DNA of 64,000 nt, taken from NCBI RefSeq assembly GCF_900105715.1, contig NZ_FNRY01000001.1, forward strand, positions 1,612,001 through 1,676,000. The letters are read 5' to 3'. This document shows, piece by piece, positions 16,565 through 24,668 of this stretch. The notes beneath the pieces were generated by a model, which was not told the origin of the DNA, did not search any database, and worked only from the letters and a program-made list of their open reading frames with translations. The position numbers were made by a program, and so were the translations under genes. The stretch comes from Paramicrobacterium humi (GTDB lineage: Bacteria > Actinomycetota > Actinomycetes > Actinomycetales > Microbacteriaceae). Positions within the stretch are counted from its first letter, which is position 1; every line of letters begins with the position of its first letter.

Positions 16565-18474
16565 GCGCGGCGTGTGGCTGCGAGCACGAGCCGGAGAGCA
16601 TGGTGGGCGAGGAGTCCGAGGAGGCGGAGCGCCCCTGGTGGCGGGACCGCGGGATCATGGTCCCGGTCTTCTCCGGCGTGGCCTTCCTGATCGGCCTCGT
16701 CCTGGAGTGGTCCGGGCTCGAGTTCCCGGCGCTGGTGGCGTTCTGGATCGGCCTGTTACTAGGCGCGTCGACGTTCACCCCCGGCGCGATCCGCAAGCTG
16801 TTCCAGGGCAAGCTCGGTATCGGCCTGCTGATGACCATCAGCGCGGTCGGCGCAGTGATCCTCGGCTACGTCGAGGAGGCCGCCGCGCTGGCGTTCCTCT
16901 ACTCGATCGCCGAGGCCCTGGAGGACAAGGCGATGGACCGGGCCCGTGGCGGGCTGCGGGCGCTGCTCAAGCTCGTCCCGGAGACCGCGACGATCCGCCA
17001 GGACGGGGCCTCGGTCGAGGTCGCGGCCAAGGATCTCGCCGTGGGCCAGGTCATGCTGGTGCGTCCGGGTGAGCGGATCGCGACCGACGGGATCGTCCGT
17101 ACGGGGCGCTCCAGCCTGGATACGTCGGCGATCACCGGGGAGTCGATCCCGGTCGAGGTCGAGCCCGGCGACGCGGTGTCGGCCGGGGCGATCAACACCG
17201 CCGGTGCGCTGGAGGTCGAGACGACCGCGGCGGGCACCGACAACTCGCTGACCACGATCGTGGAGCTGGTCGAGCAGGCGCAGGCGGAGAAGGGGGACCG
17301 CGCCCGCCTCGCGGACCGCATCGCCCGCCCGCTCGTGCCCGGCGTGCTGATCCTCGCCGTCCTGGTGGCGGTCATCGGGTCGCTGTTCGGCGACCCGGAG
17401 CTGTGGGTCACCCGCGCCCTCGTGGTCCTCGTCGCGGCGTCGCCGTGCGCGCTGGCGATCTCCGTGCCCCTGACGGTGGTCGCCGCGATCGGGGCGGCGA
17501 GCAAGTTCGGCGTGATCATCAAGTCCGGTGCGGTGTTCGAGCGGTTCGGCGTGATCCGTCACGTCGCCGTCGACAAGACCGGCACCCTGACCCGCAACGA
17601 GCCCGCCGTCACCGCGGTGCTCACTGCCGACGGCGTCACTGAGTCGCAGGCTCTGGCCTGGGCGGCCGCGCTGGAAAAGCACAGCACCCACCCGCTCGCT
17701 GCGGCGATCACCGCCGCTGCGCCGGGTGCGCCCGCGGCGGAGGCCGTGACGGAGCAGGCCGGTCACGGCATCGAGGGCACCCTCGACGGCGCGCGGATCA
17801 CGGTCGGCAGCCCGCGCTGGCTCGACGCCGGCCCGCTCAAGGACCGGGTCGCGGGCCTGGAGGAGCAGGGCATGACCGTCGTGATCGTGCACCGCGACAG
17901 CGCCGCGGTCGCCGCGATCGGCGTCCGCGACGAGCTGCGCCCCGAAGTCCCCGAGGTCGTCCGTACGCTCGCCGCCCAGAGCATCGGGACGACCATGCTC
18001 ACCGGCGACAACGCCCGCACCGCCCGCGCCCTGGCCGCGCAGGCCGGGATCGAGGACGTGCGCGCCGAGCTGCGCCCGGAGGACAAGGCCTCAGCGATCG
18101 CCAAGCTCGGCGAGAAGCACGGGTCGGTCGCGATGATCGGCGACGGCATCAACGACGCCCCCGCCCTCGCCGCGGCGGACATCGGGATCGCGATGGGCAC
18201 GACCGGTTCCGATGCCGCGATCGAGTCCGCCGACGTCGCCTTCACCGGCCACGACCTGCGCCTGCTCCCGCGCGCGTTCGACCACGCCCGCCGGGGACGG
18301 CACATCATCAACCAGAACATCATCCTGTCGCTGCTGATCATCACCGTCCTGCTGCCGCTGGCCCTGTTCGGCGTCCTAGGCCTCGCGGCCGTGGTGCTCG
18401 TGCACGAGATCGCCGAGGTGATCGTGATCCTCAACGGGCTGCGCGCCGCGCGCACCAGGAAGTCGATCGCGTGA
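16561..18474 (+). CDS. Heavy-metal P1B-type ATPase (CadA-like)
   Basis: A 637-aa pump. It shows TGES (phosphatase loop, about residue 196), AASPCALAISVP in the membrane metal site (about 293), DKTGTLT with the phosphorylated Asp (about 338), HP in KHSTHPLAAAI, and GDGINDAPAL near 525. The membrane motif is SPC rather than the CPC usual in CadA/ZntA, as in P1B-4 pumps for Co, Fe or Cd, and the last helix has HEIAEVIVILNGLRA. The N-terminus has a short CGCEHEPE tag instead of a full metal-binding domain. It exports a divalent metal to the outside. The gene overlaps both neighbours by 4 bases. Confidence 0.85.
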   Translation: MSAACGCEHEPESMVGEESEEAERPWWRDRGIMVPVFSGVAFLIGLVLEWSGLEFPALVAFWIGLLLGASTFTPGAIRKLFQGKLGIGLLMTISAVGAVILGYVEEAAALAFLYSIAEALEDKAMDRARGGLRALLKLVPETATIRQDGASVEVAAKDLAVGQVMLVRPGERIATDGIVRTGRSSLDTSAITGESIPVEVEPGDAVSAGAINTAGALEVETTAAGTDNSLTTIVELVEQAQAEKGDRARLADRIARPLVPGVLILAVLVAVIGSLFGDPELWVTRALVVLVAASPCALAISVPLTVVAAIGAASKFGVIIKSGAVFERFGVIRHVAVDKTGTLTRNEPAVTAVLTADGVTESQALAWAAALEKHSTHPLAAAITAAAPGAPAAEAVTEQAGHGIEGTLDGARITVGSPRWLDAGPLKDRVAGLEEQGMTVVIVHRDSAAVAAIGVRDELRPEVPEVVRTLAAQSIGTTMLTGDNARTARALAAQAGIEDVRAELRPEDKASAIAKLGEKHGSVAMIGDGINDAPALAAADIGIAMGTTGSDAAIESADVAFTGHDLRLLPRAFDHARRGRHIINQNIILSLLIITVLLPLALFGVLGLAAVVLVHEIAEVIVILNGLRAARTRKSIA

Positions 18475-19025
18475 CCGCGCAGGGCACCGTCGTCGCCGAA
18501 GGGACGAGCCCGCCCTCCCCGAAAGGTCGGAGGGCACTCGGCGTCGCCCTCGCGGTCGCCGTGCTCGCCGTGGCCCTCGATCAGGGGTCGAAGGCCCTCG
18601 CTGTGGCGCAGTTGACTTCTGGCGAGCGGGTTCCGCTGGTCGGCGACCTGTTCGGCCTGTCCCTGGTCTACAACCCCGGAGCCGCGTTCTCGCTCGGCTC
18701 CGGGTCCACCTGGATCTTCACCCTCGTCGGCCTCCTCGCCGCCATCGCGGTAGTTGTGTTCGCTGTGCGGCTGCGTGGCGCGCGGTGGGGTGCCGCGTTG
18801 GGCCTGGTCCTCGGCGGCGCGGTCGGCAACCTCGTCGACCGGCTCCTGAACCCGCCCTCCTTCGGACAGGGGCAGGTCACGGACTTCCTCGCCTACGGCG
18901 ACCTGTTCGTCGGGAACGTCGCCGATGTCTTCGTCGTCGCCGGTGTCGGCCTGGTCTGCCTGAACCTTCTCCCGCCAGGCCCGGACCGGGCGTCGAACGA
19001 CGCGCGATTCGAGGATGCCGCATGA
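18471..19025 (+). CDS. lspA: Signal peptidase II-like protein (LspA) of a metal operon
   Basis: A 184-aa protein with four membrane helices. It carries LDQGSKALA, VYNPGAAFS, GGAVGNLVDR and NVADVFVV; the last two contain the catalytic aspartates of lipoprotein signal peptidase. Extra LspA copies beside P-type ATPases are known from Pb/Cd resistance operons (for example pbrC-type). The housekeeping copy should be elsewhere in the genome. Start GTG 18471 overlaps the ATPase stop and the stop overlaps the next ATG. Confidence 0.85.
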   Translation: MTAQGTVVAEGTSPPSPKGRRALGVALAVAVLAVALDQGSKALAVAQLTSGERVPLVGDLFGLSLVYNPGAAFSLGSGSTWIFTLVGLLAAIAVVVFAVRLRGARWGAALGLVLGGAVGNLVDRLLNPPSFGQGQVTDFLAYGDLFVGNVADVFVVAGVGLVCLNLLPPGPDRASNDARFEDAA

Positions 19026-19330
19026 AGGTCGAGTTGCTGCACATTGTCGGTTGCCCGAACACGGACGTGGCCGAAGCCAACGCGCGCGCAGCACTGGACG
19101 CTCTTGGATTCAGGGCCGTGCCTGTCGAGCTGGTCACGATCCGGACCGAGGCCGAGGCGGTAAGCACCCGGTTCGGAGGCTCGCCCACGATCCTCGTCGA
19201 CGGCGTCGACCTGTTCCCGACAGCACCGGTCCGCTCGCTCGCGTGCCGCGTCTATGCGACGAGGAACGGGTTCGCCGGAGCGCCTACGCAGGAGCAGATC
19301 GAAGCAGCGCTGCGAGGCGCGTCCCGGTAG
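19022..19330 (+). CDS. Thioredoxin-fold small protein of the metal operon
   Basis: A 102-aa protein beginning MKVELLHIVGCPNTDVAEANARAAL, with one cysteine (GCPN) at the place of a thioredoxin active site, and GSPTILVDGVDLF near residue 60, a cis-proline-like thioredoxin-fold motif. Similar proteins near metal operons are often labelled alkylmercury-lyase-like or thioredoxin-like. Only one active-site cysteine is present at the N-terminal site, with another at SLACRVY. It is the last gene of the cmtR operon. The function is unknown; metal or thiol handling is plausible. Confidence 0.6.
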   Translation: MKVELLHIVGCPNTDVAEANARAALDALGFRAVPVELVTIRTEAEAVSTRFGGSPTILVDGVDLFPTAPVRSLACRVYATRNGFAGAPTQEQIEAALRGASR

Positions 19331-19419
19331 AGCAAGAACGGGCTGTAGCGCGATCGATGGCGCACGCCTCACGGCACATCGGTGTTCGCCGCAGGGACCA
19401 GGAAACCCGGAAACACAGC

Positions 19420-19451
19420 GGAGAGGCAGGGCCATTGGCCGCTGCCCCTCC
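19420..19451. terminator. Bidirectional terminator between convergent operons
   Basis: GGAG-A-GGCAG-GGCCA pairs with TGGCC-G-CTGCC-C-CTCC, a stem of about 14 bp with small bulges, lying between the stop of the metal operon (19330) and the stop of arsC (19467). No T-run is seen. Confidence 0.6.
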
Positions 19452-19466
19452 CGTGCTCGCAGTCCC

Positions 19467-19871
19467 TCAGACGAGCAGTTCCGCCAGCAGCGTTTCGACG
19501 CGACCTTTGATCTCGTCCCGGATCGGGCGCACGGCATCGATGCCCTGTCCGGCCGGGTCGTCGAGCTTCCAGTCCTCGTAGCGCTTGCCGGGGAAGAACG
19601 GGCACGCGTCGCCGCAGCCCATGGTGATCACCACGTCGGAGTCCTGCACCGCTTCGGTGGTGAGCACTTTCGGCTGTTCGGCGGTGATGTCGATGCCGAC
19701 TTCGCGCATCGCCTCGACGGCGACGGAGTTGATCTGGTCGGCGGGTATGGATCCGGCGGAGCGGACCTCGACGCGGTCGCCTGCGAGCTCGCGGAGCCAG
19801 CCGGCGGCCATCTGGGAGCGCCCGGCGTTGTGGACGCAGACGAAGAGGACGGAAGGCTTCTGGTCAGTCAT
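19467..19871 (-). CDS. arsC: Arsenate reductase, low-molecular-weight phosphatase type
   Basis: A 134-aa protein. The P-loop CVHNAGRS (C12-R18) and the later GCGDACPFFPGKRYEDWKLDDP give the nucleophile and the redox cysteine of thioredoxin-coupled ArsC. The enzyme reduces As(V) to As(III) for export by Acr3. The neighbouring trxA and trxB would supply electrons. It is the last gene of the five-gene operon, separated by 16 bases from the arsR-arsC fusion. Confidence 0.9.
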   Translation of the reverse strand: MTDQKPSVLFVCVHNAGRSQMAAGWLRELAGDRVEVRSAGSIPADQINSVAVEAMREVGIDITAEQPKVLTTEAVQDSDVVITMGCGDACPFFPGKRYEDWKLDDPAGQGIDAVRPIRDEIKGRVETLLAELLV

Positions 19872-19887
19872 TGTTGTTCGCTTTCGT

Positions 19888-20892
19888 TCAGTCGGTGAGC
19901 GTGGCGAGGAGCTCGCGGACGCGGCCCTCGATATCGTGGCGGATCGCGTCGACCCCGTCCGGGGAAGCGAGAGCCGGGTCGCCCACGGCCCAGTCCTCGT
20001 AGCGGACGCCGGGGATGATCGGGCAGACGTCGCCGCAGCCCATCGTGACCACCACGTCGGCCGCGCGCACGGCGTCATCGGTGAGCGGCTTCGGGAACGC
20101 CGTCTCGGCCTCCTGCTCGCCCTCGATCTCGGTGAGCAGCGAGCGCACGTGCGGGTGCACGTCCGACGCCGGGGTGGATCCTGCGGAGCGTGCGACGACG
20201 CGGCCGTCGGCGAGCTGGTTGACGATCGCGGCGGCGAGCTGGGAGCGGCCCGCGTTCTGCACGCAGACGAACAACACCTGCGGCACCCCGGCCGAGCGGT
20301 CCCGCGTCAGGTCGGCGAGGCGCTGCCGGGCGAACCGTTCGGTCAGCGGGATCATGTGCGCCGTCAGCTTCGCCGAACGCACCAGGCCGGCGTAGGACTC
20401 GCGCACGATCGCGATCACGAGGTCCCGGTTCAGCCCGGTCAGCTCGTCCGCGAGTTCCTCGGCGAGGCGGGTCACGCGGGCGTCCATCTGCTGCAGGGCC
20501 GCGGCCCGTGCCGCGGTGTCTTCGGGTTCGTCGGTGACGGCCGCGGCGGGAGCGAACGCGTCGAGGAGGGACGCGACGGCGCGCTGCTTGCCCGGTGCGA
20601 TGCGGTAGTACACCCAGGTGCCGCGCCGCTCGGACAGCAGCATCCCGGTCTCCTTCAGGACTTTCAGGTGGTGGGAAACAGTCGGCTGCGACACCTCGGC
20701 GAGGTCGGCGAGGTCGCACACGCAGGACTCGCCGCGCGGGTCGGTCGCGATCGCCGAGAGCATCCGCAGCCGCAGCGGGTCAGCGAGCGCTTTCAGTGCC
20801 CCGGCCACGGTCGTGGCGGCCTCGGTGCCGATCGCGTGCGCCGTGGACGGCGCGCACGCGTCGGCGTCGGAGATGACGGTCGTGTCGGTCAT
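19888..20892 (-). CDS. ArsR-ArsC fusion protein
   Basis: A 334-aa protein. Residues about 1-105 are an ArsR repressor domain (ESCVCDLADLAEVSQPTVSHHLKVL, the As(III) cysteines in CVCDL). Residues about 120-200 form a helical linker domain seen in actinobacterial long ArsC proteins (LAEELADELTGLNRDLVIAIV). Residues about 205-334 are an LMW-phosphatase arsenate reductase (FVCVQNAGRSQLAAA, MGCGDVCPIIPGVRYEDWAVGDP). One protein may both sense As(III) and make it from arsenate. Its start overlaps the acr3 stop by 4 bases. Confidence 0.88.
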   Translation of the reverse strand: MTDTTVISDADACAPSTAHAIGTEAATTVAGALKALADPLRLRMLSAIATDPRGESCVCDLADLAEVSQPTVSHHLKVLKETGMLLSERRGTWVYYRIAPGKQRAVASLLDAFAPAAAVTDEPEDTAARAAALQQMDARVTRLAEELADELTGLNRDLVIAIVRESYAGLVRSAKLTAHMIPLTERFARQRLADLTRDRSAGVPQVLFVCVQNAGRSQLAAAIVNQLADGRVVARSAGSTPASDVHPHVRSLLTEIEGEQEAETAFPKPLTDDAVRAADVVVTMGCGDVCPIIPGVRYEDWAVGDPALASPDGVDAIRHDIEGRVRELLATLTD

Positions 20893-21977
20893 GACGTCCT
20901 CGATTCGGTGGCGTAGGGGTCGGTGTGGAACCAGGCCTTCGCGGCCCAGAGCGAGACGTAGACCAGGCCCACGAGCACGGGCACTTCGATGAGCGGGCCG
21001 ACGACCCCGGCCAAGGCCTGGCCGGATGCCGCGCCGAAGGTGCCGATCGCGACCGCGATGGCGAGCTCGAAGTTGTTGCCCGCTGCGGTGAACGCCAGCG
21101 TCGTCGACCGTGCGTAGCCGAGACCGAGGCCCTTGCCGAGCAGCAGCCCCGCGAACCACATCAGGCCGAAGTAGACCAGCAGCGGCAGCGCGATGCGCGC
21201 CACGTCGAGAGGCTTCGCCAGCACCGCGTTGCCCTGCAGTGCAAACAGCAGCACGATCGTGAACAGCAGCCCGTAGAGCGCCCACGGCCCGATCCTCGGG
21301 AGGAACTTCTCTTCGTACCAGTCGCGCCCCTTGCGCTTCTCGCCGATGAAGCGGGACGCGAAGCCCGCGATGAGCGGGATCCCGAGGAACACGAGCACGT
21401 TCAGCGCGATCTTCCAGACCGAGATCTCCAGTCCCTGTGCGTCCAGGCCCAGCCAGCCCGGCAGCACAGTCAGGTAGAACCAGCCCAGCACCGAGAACAT
21501 CACGACCTGGAAGACCGAGTTGATCGCGACGAGCACCGCGGTCGCCTCGCGGTCGCCGCAGGCGAGGTCGTTCCAGATCACGACCATCGCGATGCAGCGG
21601 GCGAGACCGACAATGATCAGCCCGGTCCGGTACTCGGGCAGGTCCGGCAGGAAGATCCACGCGAGCGCGAACATCACCGCGGGCCCGACGAGCCAGTTCA
21701 GCACGAGCGAGGAGACCAGGAGCTTCTTGTCACCCGTGACGGCTGCGACCTTGTCGTAGCGGACCTTCGCGAGCACGGGGTACATCATCACCAGCAGGCC
21801 CAGCCCGATCGGGACCGAGATCCCGCCGACCTCCATCGCAGACAGCGCGTCGGAGAGCGCCGGCACGAACCGGCCGAGCACGAGGCCGGCGACCATCGCG
21901 AGGCCGATCCAGAGCGGCAGCCACTTGTCGAGGGTGGAGAGCCGTTTCGGGGCGGTGCGGGTCAGGGCGTCGGTCAT
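20889..21977 (-). CDS. acr3: Arsenite efflux permease ACR3
   Basis: A 362-aa protein with ten predicted membrane helices. GLARCIAMVVIWNDLACGD (about residue 125) contains the cysteine essential in ACR3 transporters, and FTAAGNNFELAIAVAI (about 300) is the second half-repeat signature. It expels As(III) using the membrane potential. It lies between trxA (4-base overlap) and the arsR-arsC fusion (4-base overlap), so it is part of one tightly coupled operon. It is unrelated in family to the permease at 1103. Confidence 0.93.
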   Translation of the reverse strand: MTDALTRTAPKRLSTLDKWLPLWIGLAMVAGLVLGRFVPALSDALSAMEVGGISVPIGLGLLVMMYPVLAKVRYDKVAAVTGDKKLLVSSLVLNWLVGPAVMFALAWIFLPDLPEYRTGLIIVGLARCIAMVVIWNDLACGDREATAVLVAINSVFQVVMFSVLGWFYLTVLPGWLGLDAQGLEISVWKIALNVLVFLGIPLIAGFASRFIGEKRKGRDWYEEKFLPRIGPWALYGLLFTIVLLFALQGNAVLAKPLDVARIALPLLVYFGLMWFAGLLLGKGLGLGYARSTTLAFTAAGNNFELAIAVAIGTFGAASGQALAGVVGPLIEVPVLVGLVYVSLWAAKAWFHTDPYATESRTS

Positions 21978-22300
21978 GCGAGCAGCTCCTCGAGCTTCGC
22001 GACGTAGACGGGTTTCGGGTGCGCGCCGATCAGCACGTCGACACGTTCCCCGTTCCGGTAGAAGCCGAGGGTCGGGATCGAGGTCACGCCGGCCGCGGTC
22101 ACGGTCTCGGGGTTCTGGTCGGCGTCGATCTTCACGATCTTCACCCGGCCCTCGTACTCGCCGGCGAGCTGGTCCAGGATCGGGGCGATCGCCCTGCACG
22201 GGCCGCACCAGGTCGCCCAAATGTCGACCACGACGGGCAGCTCGGACTCGAGCACCTCGGTCTGGAAGGTGGCGTCGGTGACGGGGGTGACGGTGCTCAT
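21974..22300 (-). CDS. trxA: Thioredoxin
   Basis: A 108-aa thioredoxin with the WCGPC active site (about residues 31-35) in [15 protein letters not shown] and the cis-proline [11 protein letters not shown]. It is the probable electron donor to the ArsC enzymes encoded downstream. The gene overlaps trxB and acr3 by 4 bases each. Confidence 0.93.
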   Translation of the reverse strand: MSTVTPVTDATFQTEVLESELPVVVDIWATWCGPCRAIAPILDQLAGEYEGRVKIVKIDADQNPETVTAAGVTSIPTLGFYRNGERVDVLIGAHPKPVYVAKLEELLA

Positions 22301-23271
22301 ACGGAGACCTCCAGAACAGGCTCGGAAACGGTGGCGGGTGCGAGGTGCGACAGGTAGTGCTGGGCGTCCTGCGCGGCCGCGCAGCCGGTGCCCGCGGCGG
22401 TGATCGCCTGCCGATACGTGTGGTCGACGAGATCCCCGGCCGCGAACACCCCGGCCAGATTCGTCCGCGTCGACGGGTGCGCGACCCGCACGTACCCGTC
22501 CGCGTCGGTGTCGACCTGCCCAATCACGAGCTCGGAGCGCGGGTCGTGCCCGATCGCGACGAACACCCCCGTCGCGTCGAGCCTCCGCTCGGCCCCGGTG
22601 ATCGTGTCGCGCAGCGTGAGCCCGGTGACCTGCTCGTCGCCGAGGATCGCGGCGACCTCGCTGTTCCAGGCGACCTCGATCTTCGGATCGTCCAGCACGC
22701 GCTGTGCCATGATTCTCGACGCTCGGAACTCGTCCCGGCGGTGCACGACGGTGACTTTCGATGCGAACCGGGTGAGGAACAGCGCCTCCTCCATCGCGGA
22801 ATCCCCGCCACCGACCACGGCGATCTCCTTGTCGCGGAAGAAGAACCCGTCGCAGGTCGCGCACCACGACACCCCGTGCCCCGACAGGCGCTCTTCCTCG
22901 GGGAGGCCGAGCTTGCGGTACGCGGAACCCATCGTCAGGATCACCGCCCGCGCCCGGTACGTCATCCCGGCACCCGTCTCGATGGTCTTCACGTCGCCGT
23001 CGAGCTCGAGGCGAATCGCGTCGTCGTAGACGATCCGAGCGCCGAAACGCTCAGCCTGCGCCCGCATCGACTCCATCAGCTCCGGCCCCTGCACGCCATC
23101 GACGAAGCCGGGGAAGTTCTCCACCTCGGTCGTCGTCATCAGCGCACCGCCCGCGGTGACCGAGCCCGCGATCACGTTCGGCGCAAGACCCGCGCGGGCC
23201 GCGTAGACCGCCGCGGTGTATCCGGCGGGACCGGACCCGACGATGACCAGTTCGACTTCTTGATTCGACAT
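22297..23271 (-). CDS. trxB: Thioredoxin reductase
   Basis: A 324-aa FAD/NADPH enzyme. It shows [18 protein letters not shown] at the N-terminus, the redox site CATCDG (about residues 136-139), [17 protein letters not shown] for NADPH binding, and [24 protein letters not shown] at the end. It is the first gene of the operon and recycles the TrxA that drives arsenate reduction. The promoter carries an ArsR operator identical in core to that of arsR. Confidence 0.93.
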   Translation of the reverse strand: MSNQEVELVIVGSGPAGYTAAVYAARAGLAPNVIAGSVTAGGALMTTTEVENFPGFVDGVQGPELMESMRAQAERFGARIVYDDAIRLELDGDVKTIETGAGMTYRARAVILTMGSAYRKLGLPEEERLSGHGVSWCATCDGFFFRDKEIAVVGGGDSAMEEALFLTRFASKVTVVHRRDEFRASRIMAQRVLDDPKIEVAWNSEVAAILGDEQVTGLTLRDTITGAERRLDATGVFVAIGHDPRSELVIGQVDTDADGYVRVAHPSTRTNLAGVFAAGDLVDHTYRQAITAAGTGCAAAQDAQHYLSHLAPATVSEPVLEVSV

Positions 23272-23276
23272 ACTTC

Positions 23277-23296
23277 TATATTGACATCTATCGAAT
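23277..23296. promoter_or_regulatory. ArsR operator upstream of trxB
   Basis: TATTGACATCTATCGAAT lies just upstream of the trxB ATG (base 23271). It differs from the arsR operator at 14763-14782 in only a few positions, so the trxB-trxA-acr3-arsRC-arsC operon is probably under the same repressor or the ArsR part of the fusion. Confidence 0.7.
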
Positions 23297-23488
23297 CAGT
23301 TCGCGAGCCCATGCCGGCTTCGTCACCGGATGTTCACCTACCGTGCTCAGGCAGGGCTGCCAACGCCCTTCGCGCGTGACCTCCGCATCATCGACGAACA
23401 GTGCATGAAAAGTGCACTCTTCAACAATCGGACCTACCAGTATCCTTTGCCCCGGGCGGGGTCTCCGCCTCTCCGCTCGAATCGGGGA

Positions 23489-23506
23489 GCGGGGCCTTCG
23501 CCCCGC
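23489..23506. terminator. Strong short hairpin upstream of module copy 1
   Basis: GCGGGG, loop CCTTCG, CCCCGC. A weaker CCGCTC/GAGCGG pair lies just to its left. It lies between the divergent trxB and gene A and may insulate module copy 1. The spacer 23297-23560 otherwise shows no convincing gene. Confidence 0.5.
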
Positions 23507-23560
23507 GTTATCAAGACCAGGCGAGGAGGGACGGCTGTGTCCCTTCCACGAAATCCCGTC

Positions 23561-23587
23561 ATTAGCCATGACCTCTTTATGGCTAAT
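23561..23587. promoter_or_regulatory. Perfect 9-bp inverted repeat upstream of gene A (copy 1)
   Basis: ATTAGCCAT (23561-23569) and ATGGCTAAT (23579-23587) flank 9 bases. It ends where the conserved 21-base box begins. At the same place copy 2 has a shorter, unrelated inverted repeat (CGGTC/GACCG at 43098-43113). It could be an operator or part of an RNA fold. Confidence 0.55.
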
Positions 23588-23633
23588 GCCGCGCATATCC
23601 CCTCTGACCGCACGTCCGTGCAGGTCGGAAGGG
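23586..23633 (+). promoter_or_regulatory. Conserved box and RBS-pairing leader hairpin of gene A (copy 1)
   Basis: Bases 23586-23606 match 43120-43140 at 20 of 21 positions (ATGCCGCGCATA, then T or A, then CCCCTCTG). Bases 23600-23613 then pair with 23618-23633: CCCT with AGGG, a bulged A, then ten pairs closed by a GTCC loop, with a second bulged A at 23622. The AGGG of the Shine-Dalgarno is inside the stem, 4 bases before the ATG. Copy 2 forms the same shape with different bases. Confidence 0.75.
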
Positions 23634-23637
23634 ACAC

Positions 23638-24192
23638 ATGCACACGCAACTCCAGACACTTATCGAGCAGCACTCGGCGGACCGCGACCCCATCTGTCGT
23701 GCTTTCGCGGCCGCGGAACTCGCCTATCACCAGGGTGTAGTCATCGACGTTGGCAATCGTATGCGCCGGTGGATCGAAAGCATAAACAAGGTAGAGAGGT
23801 TTGTGCTGCACGAAGGTCGCGCACCCCGCGAGCGACCTGAGGCTGGCAGCGAACAGCAGGATGAGCGATCGCTTGCGAACTGGCTGCGATATCAGAGGCG
23901 GCCCGCCACGCGGGACTCGCTGTGCACTTACCAGGTTCGCCGGCTGGAAATGATCCCCGGGTTCTCCTGGGACCCCTTGGGGGAAGCGCAACGGGAATTT
24001 GAGCGCGCCTACGGCGAGTTCTTCGCGACGCACCGGCGGGCTCCGCGCTACCGTTCCGCGGACGGGGCTGAGCGCAGCCTTGCGAACAGGGCAGCCAAAC
24101 GCCGGGCCCTTGCTGCCCGTGGAGCCCTGAGCGAGGAAGAAGTGCAAAGACTTCGCGCCGCGGGAATACCCGTTCCGAGGCGCCGGAAATGA
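23638..24192 (+). CDS. Module gene A: helicase-associated-domain protein (copy 1)
   Basis: A 184-aa basic protein that looks like two helicase-associated (HA) repeats. The first (about 45-110) contains ERSLANWLRYQRR and ends RRLEMIPGFSWDPLGEAQ. The second (about 112-180) contains RAPRYRSADGAERSLANRAAKRRAL and ends in a very basic PRRRK tail. HA repeats occur in multiples in actinobacterial and plasmid proteins and are thought to bind nucleic acid; no helicase core is present. The ribosome site is inside the leader hairpin, so translation may be controlled. The copy 2 counterpart is at 43175. Confidence 0.7.
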   Translation: MHTQLQTLIEQHSADRDPICRAFAAAELAYHQGVVIDVGNRMRRWIESINKVERFVLHEGRAPRERPEAGSEQQDERSLANWLRYQRRPATRDSLCTYQVRRLEMIPGFSWDPLGEAQREFERAYGEFFATHRRAPRYRSADGAERSLANRAAKRRALAARGALSEEEVQRLRAAGIPVPRRRK

Positions 24193-24194
24193 AG

Positions 24195-24239
24195 TGTATG
24201 CCGGTACGGGAGAATCGCCCGACACCCGGTGGATACGGT
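24195..24239 (+). promoter_or_regulatory. Conserved promoter of gene B (copy 1)
   Basis: The box TGTATGCC, 5 bases, GGGA starts at 24195, two bases after the stop of A. A TACGGT -10 (24234-24239) lies 7 bases before the ATG. In copy 2 the same box starts 52 bases before the GTG of B', as here (24195 to 24247), so box position, -10 position and start codon are all fixed. Confidence 0.65.
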
Positions 24240-24246
24240 CGCCAGT

Positions 24247-24519
24247 ATGAGCATCTCGACGGACGGCGTTGCCCAAGGCATCCATCATGTGCGCACCATT
24301 TCAGGTGCGACATACGTGCTGGACCTTGACCGGCAGGCCGCATCGCGGTCAAGAGATGGGGGCGGACCGGAAGTCGCGGAGGAGATGGATCTGCTCGAGA
24401 TCGTCGAGTGTGAGATCGGGAAGCCTCTGCATCTGGTGGTTCGCCCTCACTGGCCCGGAATCGTTCGTCTCACGTGGCGATCTACCCCGGTCACGGACAT
24501 CTACGAGGTCCGGACATGA
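24247..24519 (+). CDS. Module gene B: small beta-type protein (copy 1)
   Basis: A 90-aa protein of unknown family. The pattern is G-x-H-x-VRTxSGAxYxLDLDR near the N-terminus, ECEIGKPLHLV in the middle and a strand-rich end (GIVRLTWRSTPVTDIYEV). The same pattern recurs in C and F, so the three are paralogues. No Shine-Dalgarno precedes ATG 24247, while a -10 lies 7 bases upstream, so it is likely leaderless. Its stop overlaps the start of X (ATGA). Confidence 0.65.
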   Translation: MSISTDGVAQGIHHVRTISGATYVLDLDRQAASRSRDGGGPEVAEEMDLLEIVECEIGKPLHLVVRPHWPGIVRLTWRSTPVTDIYEVRT

Positions 24520-24668
24520 CGGCCACGAACATCCTTCGAGCGCGTCGGCCCTCGGCAGCTAGGCCGCCTGCTGACGTTCGCATTGCGATAGCCGCGACGC
24601 CCAAAACGTACGTAATGCCGACCGTGCAAGACGATTCTCCGCCGTTCGGCACCGCGGAGAGGCTATGA
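24516..24668 (+). CDS. Gene X: 50-aa protein found only in copy 1
   Basis: An open frame from ATG 24516, overlapping the B stop as ATGA, to a TGA that overlaps the ATG of C, again as ATGA. It encodes 50 residues beginning MTATNILRARRPSAARPP and ending PPFGTAERL. Double coupling to its neighbours suggests a real gene. In copy 2, B' and C' touch directly (TGATG), so X is an insertion or was lost there. I recognise no family. Confidence 0.5.
   Translation: MTATNILRARRPSAARPPADVRIAIAATPKTYVMPTVQDDSPPFGTAERL

Noticed and set aside
23288-23659. Possible minus-strand gene upstream of module copy 1
   Set aside because: It would run across the inverted repeat, the leader hairpin and the strong 23489-23506 hairpin, has no counterpart upstream of copy 2 and has poor codon use.
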